NCBI GenBank assembly: GCA_946186665.1
Contig: CAMHOE010000011.1
Location: forward strand, 1 to 63,154
Reading direction: 5' to 3'
DNA from: an uncultured Clostridia bacterium
Lineage (GTDB): Bacteria; Bacillota; Clostridia; Oscillospirales; Acutalibacteraceae
Length of the DNA: 63,154 bases
The first letter of the stretch is position 1. Every line of letters starts with the position of its first letter. This document shows positions 44,597 to 53,251 of this stretch, one piece after another. The position numbers were made by a program, and so were the translations under genes. The notes under the pieces were generated by a model. The model was not told the DNA's origin and did no database searches. It worked only from the letters and a program-made list of their open reading frames with translations.

Positions 44597-44626
44597 ATAT
44601 TGTATAGCAAAATGTAAACGGAAGTG

Positions 44627-46519
44627 ATGACTTTGTCAAAAATAATACGTGCAGCAGCCTTGATAATAACGGTACTCTCGCTTTTTATCCTTGCTTCCTG
44701 CAATACAGCAGAACCCGAAAAAGCCGATATCAGTACAACACTTGAGGTCGACAGCTCCTTCTCCGGTTCAAGAACTGTTGTCGTTACCTTTCCGAAAAGC
44801 ATCATAGACCCCGGCACTGACTCCGAATCCAACCTTGACAAGGTCGTGCAGAAGTATTGCCCCGACTCTATGAACTATGCCAAAAATATTTCCGACGGCA
44901 AAATAGTCTACAGCTTCATCCTGAAGTTCGAGTCCGCACATGAATACACTGAAAAAACCACGGAGATCACCGGTTCTCAGACTGTAGTAAGCTTCTCAAA
45001 CCCCGATACCGTCATGACAAGCGGCTGGAAACTGGATGAAAGCTTTCACAGCTCACAGCTCCTTGAATGGATATCTCAGGGCGCAGAAGAGGAAGGCTTC
45101 GAGGGCTTTGATTTTGACATGGAAGAGACTTCCACAAAAGCAGCCTATCTGGATGACGTACAGGATACTTCTCCCGATATCTCCGTAAATGCTCTTACAG
45201 GCTACCCCGTCCAGAAAATAACTATGACTACCGTAAACCAGAAAACAGTTCTGGACAGGACAATAGTTTTCACGATATCGCAGTCCACCTTCGATAAGCT
45301 CGGCGATAAAATATCGGACTACTTTGCAGGTGTGACCGACAAAGCCGCTTCAAGCGCTGAGTGGCTCCTTGAAAACAACGCCTACAACTACACTGTAAAA
45401 TTCAACGATGTCACAATGCAGGAGCTTGAAGGCTATACAAATAAACTCCTCAGCACCGTATACGGCGAGGTATCCTATGCCGACAAGTCCACTGGCAGCA
45501 CCGCCCTTGCCGAACAGAACTCCTACAATGAGACACTCGATTTCTCAAATTACATAGGCAACAGCAACGAAAACGTTCCCATAGAATATACATATTCCGT
45601 TGACGGTTCCACAGAGCTGAGCGAATGTCAGCTGTACAAGGACGGCGAATGGGTGGCTGCAACAGACCTTCTGGATTCCAACAAATACGGCAAGGTTTCT
45701 GCGATAAAAAGCAGCGACTCCCTTATAAAGCTCCGTATCAATGACGGCAAGCAGTACACGGCTTCGTCTATCGAAGTCACCGCTACACCCCTTGATGATA
45801 ACAAGCTGCAAAAGTCCATTACATTCAAATACGATATCGCTACAGGCGGAAACGAAGCCTCTGACTATACCACATCATATTTCAGCAAGCTGAACAAGGG
45901 CGCAGTACAGTCTGTAGACGGCGGCAAGAACACCTGCACCGTCACATTCAGCGGTACCTCAGAAGAGATAAACTCCCAGATAGCCGCTATATTCGGCGAA
46001 AAAAATCTTGTGAAGTCCTCTAACGAGACTCAGTTCATGACCCTGCGTACACTCAGACATTTCAGTGACCATATAGATTTCAGCTCTCTTATCGTTGGAA
46101 AGAATGTGGACACACCAATATATTACTATGTGACCACTCAAAGCGGCGATATTATAAAAAGCTTCAAGTATGAATATCACGACCCGGAAACAGGCGACCT
46201 CAACGAAACCTCTTCAGATACTGTACCGGACGAAAACAGCACTGTACAGCTCCAGCTTGCAAACGCCGACATAGACGTGATGTTTGACGTAACATCCCCG
46301 AACATATCAGACATAATTTTCTGCACATTCATATCCTCACTTATAGTACTTGTATCAATAGCCATGATATTTGTATTCCGAAGCAGAAAGCTGCCGGCTG
46401 AAGCTCTTGGATCGGGAGATAAAAAAGCAGCACTGCCCGAAGCCAAAAACAAGCTTGCTGTACGTGAAAAAAAGAAAACATCCGTATCCAAAAGCGGTGA
46501 AAGGAAAAATCCAAAATGA
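44627..46519 (+). CDS. Large lipoprotein with C-terminal membrane helix
   Basis: About 630 residues. Signal peptide with lipobox LASC, a long beta-rich extracellular part with repeated ~90-residue segments (TTLEVDSSFSGSRTVVVTFPKS..., KITMTTVNQKTVLDRTIVFTIS..., YSKL...GGKNTCTVTFSGTSEEI), then a C-terminal TM (IIFCTFISSLIVLVSIAMIFVF) and a basic cytoplasmic tail. It is thus tethered at both ends. The start is uncertain: ATG 44627 is very near GGAAG and a TTG at 44633 is better spaced. Not a recognised family. Its stop overlaps the HAD gene start. Confidence 0.75.
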   Translation: MTLSKIIRAAALIITVLSLFILASCNTAEPEKADISTTLEVDSSFSGSRTVVVTFPKSIIDPGTDSESNLDKVVQKYCPDSMNYAKNISDGKIVYSFILKFESAHEYTEKTTEITGSQTVVSFSNPDTVMTSGWKLDESFHSSQLLEWISQGAEEEGFEGFDFDMEETSTKAAYLDDVQDTSPDISVNALTGYPVQKITMTTVNQKTVLDRTIVFTISQSTFDKLGDKISDYFAGVTDKAASSAEWLLENNAYNYTVKFNDVTMQELEGYTNKLLSTVYGEVSYADKSTGSTALAEQNSYNETLDFSNYIGNSNENVPIEYTYSVDGSTELSECQLYKDGEWVAATDLLDSNKYGKVSAIKSSDSLIKLRINDGKQYTASSIEVTATPLDDNKLQKSITFKYDIATGGNEASDYTTSYFSKLNKGAVQSVDGGKNTCTVTFSGTSEEINSQIAAIFGEKNLVKSSNETQFMTLRTLRHFSDHIDFSSLIVGKNVDTPIYYYVTTQSGDIIKSFKYEYHDPETGDLNETSSDTVPDENSTVQLQLANADIDVMFDVTSPNISDIIFCTFISSLIVLVSIAMIFVFRSRKLPAEALGSGDKKAALPEAKNKLAVREKKKTSVSKSGERKNPK

Positions 46520-47199
46520 TAAAGCTATGTATATTCGACCTTGACGGCACGCTGATAAACTCCCTCAATGACCTTTCAGACTCCATGAACCATGCGCTGA
46601 AAGCTCACGGCTTTCCCACGCACGAGCCTGAGAAATACCGCCAGATGGTAGGCAGCGGAGTTTCGGTGCTTGCAGACAGAGCCGCAGGCGCTCCGAATGA
46701 GCGTTTCACACCGGAAGTAAAGAACTCAATACTCTCTGATTTCAGCGAATACTATTCCGCCCACTGTATTGACAAAACACGTCCCTACCCCGGAATACCG
46801 GAGCTTCTGACAGAGCTTGACGCACAAGGAATACTCTGCGCCGTGAACTCCAACAAGCCTGACAATTTCACAAAACAAATAATAAGCGCACTGTTTCCGG
46901 ACAAGAAATTTGCAGAAATATGGGGCAAGCGCGAAGGCTATGAACGCAAGCCCTCGCCGGACGGCGCCAATGCCATTATGCGTTCACTGAACATTCCGCC
47001 CGAAGAATGTATTTACATCGGAGACAGCAACGTTGACGTTCAGACCGCCCGCAACGCCGGTATATCCTTCTGTGGAATAACATGGGGCTTCCGCTCGGAA
47101 CAAGAGCTTCTCTCCGAAGGTGCCGCATCCATAGCCCACACAACGGAAGAACTTAAGGAATTAATTAATACTGAAAACTTAAAACTTAAGAATGAATAA
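46516..47199 (+). CDS. HAD phosphatase, phosphoglycolate phosphatase-like
   Basis: 227 residues. HAD motif I FDLDGTLINS (D8, D10), motif II VNSNKPDN, motif III Lys in ERKPSPDG, motif IV YIGDSNVDVQTA, with an alpha-helical C1 cap after motif I. Most like Gph/PGP family phosphatases; the exact substrate cannot be read from sequence. ATGA overlap with the preceding lipoprotein gene. The last ten residues (NTENLKLKNE) are encoded by a dispersed repeat also found near 13.7 kb. Confidence 0.9.
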   Translation: MIKLCIFDLDGTLINSLNDLSDSMNHALKAHGFPTHEPEKYRQMVGSGVSVLADRAAGAPNERFTPEVKNSILSDFSEYYSAHCIDKTRPYPGIPELLTELDAQGILCAVNSNKPDNFTKQIISALFPDKKFAEIWGKREGYERKPSPDGANAIMRSLNIPPEECIYIGDSNVDVQTARNAGISFCGITWGFRSEQELLSEGAASIAHTTEELKELINTENLKLKNE

Positions 47200-47250
47200 T
47201 AGCGGTATGTTTTCGCCTCAGCGAAAACAATTATAGTAAGTTTTTCATTA
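47166..47250 (+). repeat. Partial mosaic repeat overlapping the HAD gene end
   Basis: AATACTGAAAACTTAAAACTTAAGAATGAATAATAGCGGTATGTTTTCGCCTCAGCGAAAACAATTATAGTAAGT-type sequence (several modules in a row) matches, reverse-complemented, the 13.66-13.73 kb end of copy B. Confidence 0.75.
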
Positions 47251-47302
47251 ACTCAAAATCACCCAAATTAAGCCGCTTTGTTATTTATCTGCAAATAAAT
47301 CA

Positions 47303-47327
47303 AGCTCCCTTTTCAGGGAGCTTTTTT
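47303..47327 (+). terminator. Terminator after the HAD gene
   Basis: AGCTCCCT pairs with AGGGAGCT around TTTC, then six T. Confidence 0.9.
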
Positions 47328-47397
47328 GTATCTGGAATATATTATCCGCTATATAATGTAGGCTTTTCCATTATTATTCTTTATTAGAATAATATCC

Positions 47398-47866
47398 TGC
47401 GCGTGACCGGCGGGTGACCCCGCAGGACAAACTTAGAACGCATTTGCATTTGTCCGAACCGTCCGCATCACTCTCCCAAGGGAACAGAAATAGTGAATAA
47501 TGAATAGTGAATAACGAATAGTGAATAGTTGCGGTTTGTTTTCACTAAAGTGAAAACAATCATAGTAAGTATAATAAAAAACTACAACTTCAAACGGTAC
47601 AGGCGCATATAGTTGAGTTGTTGAAAGAACTTTTTGTTCGTAGAGAATAGCCGAAACAGCAGCCCTAAGGCTGCGCCGGCGGATGGAGATGGGTGTCTGC
47701 CGGTTCTGCGCCGTCAATCGCGGACAGGAAAAGTTTCGGTCATATTATCAGAGTGAGCGTTAGCGCCCGAAGGAAGTGCCCTTGGGGTACGAACGTCAGC
47801 ACGAATTGAGACCGGCAGCTTGCCGGGCGAATCGGGCGCGCAAGCCTTGCACCGGCGGCTGTGAGT
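47398..47866 (+). repeat. Mosaic intergenic repeat, copy D, running into queH
   Basis: Near-complete copy: GCGCGTGACCGGCGGGTGACC, a GAATAGTGAATAGTG decamer array, GTTTTCACTAAAGTGAAAAC hairpin, ATAGTAAGTATAATAAAAAACT, CGGTACAGGCGCATA, AGCCGAAACAGCAGCCCTAAGGCTGC, CGTCAATCGCGGACAGGAA and AGAGTGAGCGTTAGCGCCCG with GGAAGTGCCCTTGGGGTACG. The last 150 bases overlap the 3' coding end of queH. Confidence 0.85.
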
Positions 47867-48460
47867 ACAACCACAAAACGTTTGGCGGTAGAGGGAGAAT
47901 TTGGCGGAAAGCTCGATGGAACGCTTGTAGCCGCCGCGCTTCTTGAAGTCGGAAAATAAATAGGCAATACCGTATTTGTCACTCAATTCCCTGCCAATAG
48001 CGTTCAGTACCGCACTGTCCTTCTGCGGACTTATGGAAAGCGTTGTCGTGAAATAATCGTATCCGCCGCGCTTCGCTTCAAGGGCGGCTTCCTCTAACCT
48101 TAACCTGTAACACTTATGACAACGTATACCTCTCTCAGGCTCGTTCTCTAAGCCCTTAGCTATCTCTGCAAACCGCTCCGGCTCGTATTTTCCCTCAATA
48201 AAATTCACTTCCGGACACATCTGACTTATCAGCCGCTTCTGCTCCTCTACCCTGTATCTGTATTCCTCCTCCGGAGAAATATTAGGGTTGTAATAAAATA
48301 CCGTTATATCAAAATACTTTGTCAGATATTCCAGAACATAGCTGCTGCATGGGGCGCAGCAGCTGTGCAGTAATAATTCCGGACGCTTGTTTTCTTCTGC
48401 AAGCTCTTGTATCGTCTTGTCAAGTATAAGCTGGTAATTCACCTTCGGAGTCTGTTTCAT
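47714..48460 (-). CDS. queH: Epoxyqueuosine reductase QueH
   Basis: Reduces epoxyqueuosine to queuosine in tRNA; iron-sulfur dependent in characterised QueH. Motifs: LLLHSCCAPCSSYVLEYL (C34, C35, C38), FYYNPNISP, GIRCHKCYRLRL and YRQTFCGC. The normal family end is soon after FCGC. Here about 45 further residues (KACAPDSPGKLPVSIRADV..., ending TFPVRD) are encoded by intergenic repeat copy D, stop codon included. The ATG follows GGAAGGATGACAT and lies 3 bases after fabV, so the two are coupled. Confidence 0.93.
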   Translation of the reverse strand: MKQTPKVNYQLILDKTIQELAEENKRPELLLHSCCAPCSSYVLEYLTKYFDITVFYYNPNISPEEEYRYRVEEQKRLISQMCPEVNFIEGKYEPERFAEIAKGLENEPERGIRCHKCYRLRLEEAALEAKRGGYDYFTTTLSISPQKDSAVLNAIGRELSDKYGIAYLFSDFKKRGGYKRSIELSAKFSLYRQTFCGCTHSRRCKACAPDSPGKLPVSIRADVRTPRALPSGANAHSDNMTETFPVRD

Positions 48461-48463
48461 ATG

Positions 48464-49639
48464 TCATCCTTCCAAAGAGGGGATCTTTACATCTGCATTT
48501 GTATCGGCTTCATAGTCAACACCCTTTGCCATAAATCCGAACAGCTTGTAGAAATCCTCATAATATCCGTCAAGGTCTGCATGAGTCGGAAGATTTTCCG
48601 TTGCTATCTCATTCCAGAGCGCTTTTACTTCCTTCTGTATATTTTCCTGCATTTCAAGATCGTCAAGTCTTATACGGCCTTCTTCATCAGTTACAGCCTC
48701 ACCCTTGTAAAGCTTTTCATTAAGAAGTCTGTACATCTGCTCAATACAGCCCTCATGTACATTATTTTCCTTCATCACCTTGAACAGTATGGAAATGTAG
48801 AGGGGAACTATCGGTATTGCCGCACTTGACTGAGTTACAAGCGCCTTGTTTACAGAAATATACGCTTTGATGCCCTCAGCACTTATCTGCTTTGACGTCG
48901 CAAAAAGATGATCCTTTGCTTTTCCTATGGTGCCGTCTGCATACATCGGGTGAGTGATATCCGGACCGATATATGAATAAGCCACCGTTACGGCATTATC
49001 CTCAATAGCATCAGCAGCCTTAAGCGCATCTATCCATGCTTTCCAGTCCTCACCGCCCATTACCTTTACTGTAGCGTTGATCTCGTCCTCACTTGCCGGC
49101 TCTACGGTGATATCGCTTACAACACGGTTCTTGATATCTATAGTTTTGTTTGTATAGGGTGCGCCAACTGTTTTCAGAACAGAGGTATATGTGGTACCGT
49201 CAGCAGTTGTTCTGCGGGGAGCCGCAAGACTGTAGATAACAAGATCCACCTTGCCCATATCCTTTTTAATGATCTCAATAGCCTTTTGCTTAGTCTCGGC
49301 AGCATTAGCATCTGCATTGATAGTCTTTGCATACAGACCGTCATCATGTGCCAGTTCCTCAAAGGCTGCGGTATTATACCAGCCTGATGAAGCTGTTCTT
49401 GCGCCGTTTGCGGGCTTGTCAAAGATTATACCCAAAGTAGCCGCTCCGAATGAATATGCTGCCGTTATCCTTGAAGCAAGGCCATATCCCATTGAAGCGC
49501 CCACAACAAGCACTCTTTTAGGACCGTCTGCATGGGGCTGTGACTTAACATAGTCTATCTGTTCTCTTACGATTGCCTTACAGCCCTCAGGATGAGCCGT
49601 TGTACAAATAAATCCTCTTACTTTAGGTTTGATTATCAT
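48464..49639 (-). CDS. fabV: Trans-2-enoyl-CoA/ACP reductase, FabV/TER type
   Basis: NADH-dependent reduction of crotonyl-CoA or enoyl-ACP. 391 residues from ATG 49639 (MIIKPKVRGFICTTAHPEGC), AGAGGAG 9 bases upstream. Motifs: the nucleotide-binding VVGASMGYGLASR, and the Y-x8-K signature in MYADGTIGKAKDHL. The family covers both fatty-acid synthesis FabV and clostridial TER of butyrate routes; neighbours do not decide. queH follows. Confidence 0.95.
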   Translation of the reverse strand: MIIKPKVRGFICTTAHPEGCKAIVREQIDYVKSQPHADGPKRVLVVGASMGYGLASRITAAYSFGAATLGIIFDKPANGARTASSGWYNTAAFEELAHDDGLYAKTINADANAAETKQKAIEIIKKDMGKVDLVIYSLAAPRRTTADGTTYTSVLKTVGAPYTNKTIDIKNRVVSDITVEPASEDEINATVKVMGGEDWKAWIDALKAADAIEDNAVTVAYSYIGPDITHPMYADGTIGKAKDHLFATSKQISAEGIKAYISVNKALVTQSSAAIPIVPLYISILFKVMKENNVHEGCIEQMYRLLNEKLYKGEAVTDEEGRIRLDDLEMQENIQKEVKALWNEIATENLPTHADLDGYYEDFYKLFGFMAKGVDYEADTNADVKIPSLEG

Positions 49640-49745
49640 AAAAAATTCTCCTCTCATTTAATAGCATTTACAATTTTTCATACCGTACATCAATATAAAT
49701 AATAACACAACAGGCGCAGCTTGTACATAGAATTATTTTTTAAAT

Positions 49746-50543
49746 TCAGGATATAGTGGTATATTTGTCAGTGCCGAGAACAGGAAGATACACTTCCCCT
49801 GAACCATAGGCATTGACATAAATTGCAGTGTGAAGCTCTATGCTGTTGGTGTATTCTGTTTTCGGGGTGAGCTTGTAGCAGGCAACACCGTTTATTTCCG
49901 TAAGCGTATCATCTGCTTCAAAAACATAAGATGATACTTCATATTCAAGACCAAGCTTCTCCCCTTTTTCGGCTGCGTCAGTTATCGCTTCATTAGGAGT
50001 GATCTTTGCATCAGGATACTTGTCCTCTATAGACTTGTCATTCTTTGCGGTATTTTTCTTTACGGGGTCATAGCCGCCTACCCAGTCTTTTTTCAGTATC
50101 TCACTGCCATCACAGGCAACAAGACAATTTGTTCCTACTGGAATTTTTTGTCCCTTTACTTCAAGATAATTATAAATGGAATAATAGTCTTTACCCTGAT
50201 ATTTAACAGTGGAACAATACAGCTTCTTGTAATCCTTTGCGCTCTGGGGAAGGTAAAGCTCCTCCATATTACAGCTGTCAATAATATCGCAGGCGTCCTT
50301 GAAGCTTATGCTGTCATCAGGAGCGGAAATATCATCCTGATCATCGCTTATCACTATTCTGTCTCCTGTCGATGTATCATGTGATACGTCTCTTATCGTG
50401 TAGGTAATGCCGCTCTCGTCTGCACTTACCTCTGCCCCCTGTGATGCTGAGCTTTCAGTTTTTTCGCTGTTATCGCCCTCAGCGGAGCAGCCGCAAAAGC
50501 TCAGGGACAATATCAATGCCGATACCAAAATTATTTTTTTCAT
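49746..50543 (-). CDS. Lipoprotein of unknown function
   Basis: 265 residues. Signal peptide with lipobox FCGC (Cys 19), Ser/Glu-rich spacer, then a beta-rich domain (KLYCSTVKYQGKDYYSIYNYLEVKGQKIPVGTNCLVACDGSEIL). No family recognised. It is 23 bases after rlmA and probably ends that transcript. Confidence 0.75.
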   Translation of the reverse strand: MKKIILVSALILSLSFCGCSAEGDNSEKTESSASQGAEVSADESGITYTIRDVSHDTSTGDRIVISDDQDDISAPDDSISFKDACDIIDSCNMEELYLPQSAKDYKKLYCSTVKYQGKDYYSIYNYLEVKGQKIPVGTNCLVACDGSEILKKDWVGGYDPVKKNTAKNDKSIEDKYPDAKITPNEAITDAAEKGEKLGLEYEVSSYVFEADDTLTEINGVACYKLTPKTEYTNSIELHTAIYVNAYGSGEVYLPVLGTDKYTTIS

Positions 50544-50566
50544 ATCCTAACCTCATTTCTGAAATT

Positions 50567-51388
50567 TTATTTTTTACACAGTACTCTTACCCAGTAGTGG
50601 ACAGTAAGCTCCAGATTCCGGGTGTTTTCAAGCATTTCACGTCTTTCCCTGCGTATGCGCCAGAAATGCGGCGTCATAAGAAGCAGTGCCTTCAGCCGGG
50701 AATTATCAAGGCTTATCTTGTAGCTGTGCTCAGTACATTCCACCTCTTTAAGCGAGCCGCTTACAGGGGCAGGGTGCTTATCCTGCTCAAAAACTTCATC
50801 ATAAATAATTTCTTTCAGCTCGTATAAATGCCTGCTTCCTACAGTGACCTCTGTAACACATCCGCCCTTTTTCAGCACTCTTGAATATTCCTCAGGCATC
50901 AGCAGCGAAAACATTGCCGTAACAACATCTACGCTCTCATCCTCAAAGGGCAGCCTTGACGCTGTAGACACAAGCCACAATATATCCCGGCTCCGGGAAC
51001 AGGCAGCACGTACACCATCCTTTGAAATATCTATCCCTGCACAAAAGGCATTACACAGCTCTGCAAGGCGCACCGTATAATAGCCCTCTCCGCAGCCGAT
51101 ATCCGCAAGCACAGGAGTCTTTGTTATCTTATATCTGTTTACAGCATCGGCAACATCACGGCATATAGCGCTGTACTTTCCGCTATCTAAAAACTCACGC
51201 CTTGCAAGAAGCATTGCCTTTGTATCGCCGGGGTTCAGAGAATGCTTGTTCTGCACCGGCAGAAGATTGATATATCCCTGACGCGCAATATCAAAGCTAT
51301 GATTTTTTTTGCACACAAGACTTTTTTCCAGTGCATTCAGCTTGTTTCCGCACACGGGACATATCAGCTTTATATTTTCGTTCATCAA
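50567..51388 (-). CDS. rlmA: 23S rRNA guanine N1-methyltransferase, RlmA family
   Basis: 273 residues. N-terminal zinc-binding site C10, C13, C26, H30 (CPVCG...CKKNH), then a class I SAM methyltransferase with VLADIGCGEGYYTVRL motif I, CAGIDISKDGV and VVTAMFSLLMPEEYSRVLKKGG. These match RlmA enzymes that methylate G745 or G748 in 23S rRNA helix 35. Which of the two it targets is not settled. It follows the SprT-like gene by 12 bases. Confidence 0.92.
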   Translation of the reverse strand: MMNENIKLICPVCGNKLNALEKSLVCKKNHSFDIARQGYINLLPVQNKHSLNPGDTKAMLLARREFLDSGKYSAICRDVADAVNRYKITKTPVLADIGCGEGYYTVRLAELCNAFCAGIDISKDGVRAACSRSRDILWLVSTASRLPFEDESVDVVTAMFSLLMPEEYSRVLKKGGCVTEVTVGSRHLYELKEIIYDEVFEQDKHPAPVSGSLKEVECTEHSYKISLDNSRLKALLLMTPHFWRIRRERREMLENTRNLELTVHYWVRVLCKK

Positions 51389-51400
51389 TAAGCACCGCTT

Positions 51401-51919
51401 TCACTTTATCCTTTTAAGCCTGCCGCCGCACCTGCATAAATATCGTGACGGGTCGGCGACCACATTAGAATATCTTACTCTCTTTATCTGCGCTCCGCAT
51501 TTCTGACATTCAACGATGTAATTAACTTTCTTTTCAGTCTGCTCCATAGTCAGACCCATTTCCTCAGGAGTGTGAGTCCTCTTGATATCATATCCATAAC
51601 GCTTGTTCATAACAGCTGCATAGTACAAAAACAGCTTTCCATGATTATTGCAGCCCTTACAGGTATGTATCAATTCATGCGCTATAGTCTGTCTGCACTT
51701 TTGTTCAGGCGCATAAAGCAGTATCTCAGACAATTCTATAGTATATGCTCCGTTCTGATATATACATCTGCCAAAGCGTTTTTTAGCTCTGGTATTGACA
51801 ACAACGTGTTTTTTTATCCTTGAGGATATAGGCACACCCGCATCCCTCGCCTGCTGAGCTACCACATAAAGCAGTCTGTCAAAGTCCTCAGGGGTTCTTT
51901 TTTTATCATCAACAGTCAT
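51401..51919 (-). CDS. SprT-like zinc metalloprotease
   Basis: 172 residues from ATG 51919 (MTVDDKKRTPEDFDRLL); GGAAGGCGGAA lies just upstream, so a longer reading is rejected. HELIH at 81-85 with a downstream GCNNHGKLF third ligand, and a C-terminal zinc ribbon (ECQKCGAQ...YLCRCGG). Members of the SprT family act on protein or DNA-protein crosslinks in eukaryotes; bacterial roles are poorly known. First gene of a set with rlmA. Confidence 0.88.
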   Translation of the reverse strand: MTVDDKKRTPEDFDRLLYVVAQQARDAGVPISSRIKKHVVVNTRAKKRFGRCIYQNGAYTIELSEILLYAPEQKCRQTIAHELIHTCKGCNNHGKLFLYYAAVMNKRYGYDIKRTHTPEEMGLTMEQTEKKVNYIVECQKCGAQIKRVRYSNVVADPSRYLCRCGGRLKRIK

Positions 51920-51979
51920 GATTTCCGCCTTCCACATTTATAGCATCCGATTATACAAGCGCATCAGGTGAGTTCCTCA

Positions 51980-52015
51980 GGGGAAACCATTTTCCGGCGA
52001 AAAAATGGTTTCCCC
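51980..52015 (-). repeat. GC-edged hairpin upstream of the sprT-like gene
   Basis: GGGGAAACCATTTT (51980-51993) pairs with AAAAATGGTTTCCCC (52001-52015), one base unpaired, followed by C-rich text like the repeat after ilvN. It lies between the minus genes at 51919 and 52146, so it may act as a terminator of the latter. Confidence 0.55.
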
Positions 52016-52145
52016 CGAACCCCCTTCCCAAATTCGCTGACTTTGACACGCAATTTTTGCAATTATTATTCAGGAATATAGTCAGGTTTCAAAGATAAAA
52101 GAAAGGACCGAACACCGCAAAAGAAAGGCACCCGGTCAGGAACTA

Positions 52146-52979
52146 TTATACCGCAGCAAGTACGGGCATTGAAGTATTGGCGAGTCTGCACAGAAGATAC
52201 GCAATACCGTTGTCATCATTTGAGAGAGTCACGTAATCGGCAGCATTTTTTACAACATCAGAGGCATTGGACATAGCAACCCCCAACCCTGCATATTCTA
52301 TCATAGATATATCGTTGAAGCCGTCACCGCAGGCAATACACTCATCAGTCTTTATACCGATGGCTGACAGCAGACGGTCAATAGACTTTGCCTTATCAAC
52401 GCCGAGAGGAACTATCTCTAAAAAGAACGGTTCGGATTTGAATATGCCAAGACGACCCTCATATTTTTCCGAGAGTATTTTTTCAAGTTTGAGGATAACA
52501 TCGGGTTCTCCCTGCAAGAGACACTTAGTTATATCGAAGTTTACATATTCGGGAAAGTTCTCCACGAATTTCAGCTCCATACCGTTGATGCGTCCTTCAA
52601 GCTCGGTATAGCTGTTTATCCGGTTACCCACAATTATCTTATCGCCCTCATATGTATTGATGCCCACAGGATAGTCCTTTATGATATCATATATCTCCGG
52701 AACATATGAAAGAGGGAGCTTATTGCGGAACATAACGCTGTTTGTACTGCAATCAATAACACAGCCGCCGTTATAGGAAAGGATATATCCGCCGTATTCA
52801 TCAAGTCTGAGTTTTTTTGCATGAGGGACAATCCCCTGAGTGGGACGTCCCGAAGCAAGTATGATCTTGCCTCCGTTCTGCTGATATCTCATAAGGGTAA
52901 GATAAGTTTCAGGAGAAATCTCTTTCCGGGAATTAGTAAGAGTACCGTCAATATCAAGAGCGATTATTTTAAAAAACAT
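52146..52979 (-). CDS. HAD-superfamily Cof-type phosphatase
   Basis: About 277 residues. Motif I ALDIDGTLTNSRKEIS, motif II ASGRPTQG, motif III Lys in GVDKAKSIDRLL, motif IV ACGDGFNDISMIEYAG, with a large C2b cap between: a Cof/YidA/HAD-IIB member. These act on sugar phosphates or flavin and PLP precursors; substrate here is undefined. Two ATGs (52988 and 52979) share one GAAGGA site; both spacings are tolerable. Confidence 0.92.
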   Translation of the reverse strand: MFFKIIALDIDGTLTNSRKEISPETYLTLMRYQQNGGKIILASGRPTQGIVPHAKKLRLDEYGGYILSYNGGCVIDCSTNSVMFRNKLPLSYVPEIYDIIKDYPVGINTYEGDKIIVGNRINSYTELEGRINGMELKFVENFPEYVNFDITKCLLQGEPDVILKLEKILSEKYEGRLGIFKSEPFFLEIVPLGVDKAKSIDRLLSAIGIKTDECIACGDGFNDISMIEYAGLGVAMSNASDVVKNAADYVTLSNDDNGIAYLLCRLANTSMPVLAAV

Positions 52980-53169
52980 AAAGATCATGCTTCCTTCTAT
53001 ATAACAGAAATATTTACCTTATCTTATTTTATAAAAACGCCCACCGCTCGTCAATAGTATTTCTGACGTATAATCCCCATAGCCGCCAATTTTTTTTGTA
53101 GCTTTCAGAAAAGAAACAGTATATACATCGTCAATTTGTACAATTTTAGAAAATAATTAAAAAAATATA

Positions 53170-53197
53170 TTGAATTTTTTTTTATAAAGTGTATAAT
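53170..53197 (+). promoter_or_regulatory. Promoter of the 53252 gene
   Basis: TTGAAT (53170-53175), 16-base spacer, TATAAT (53192-53197). The remainder of the 52989-53169 gap is featureless AT-rich DNA. Confidence 0.65.
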
Positions 53198-53251
53198 TAT
53201 ATATAGTATATGAAGATCGCATATAGATCATGATACAACGGAGGTAATAAG

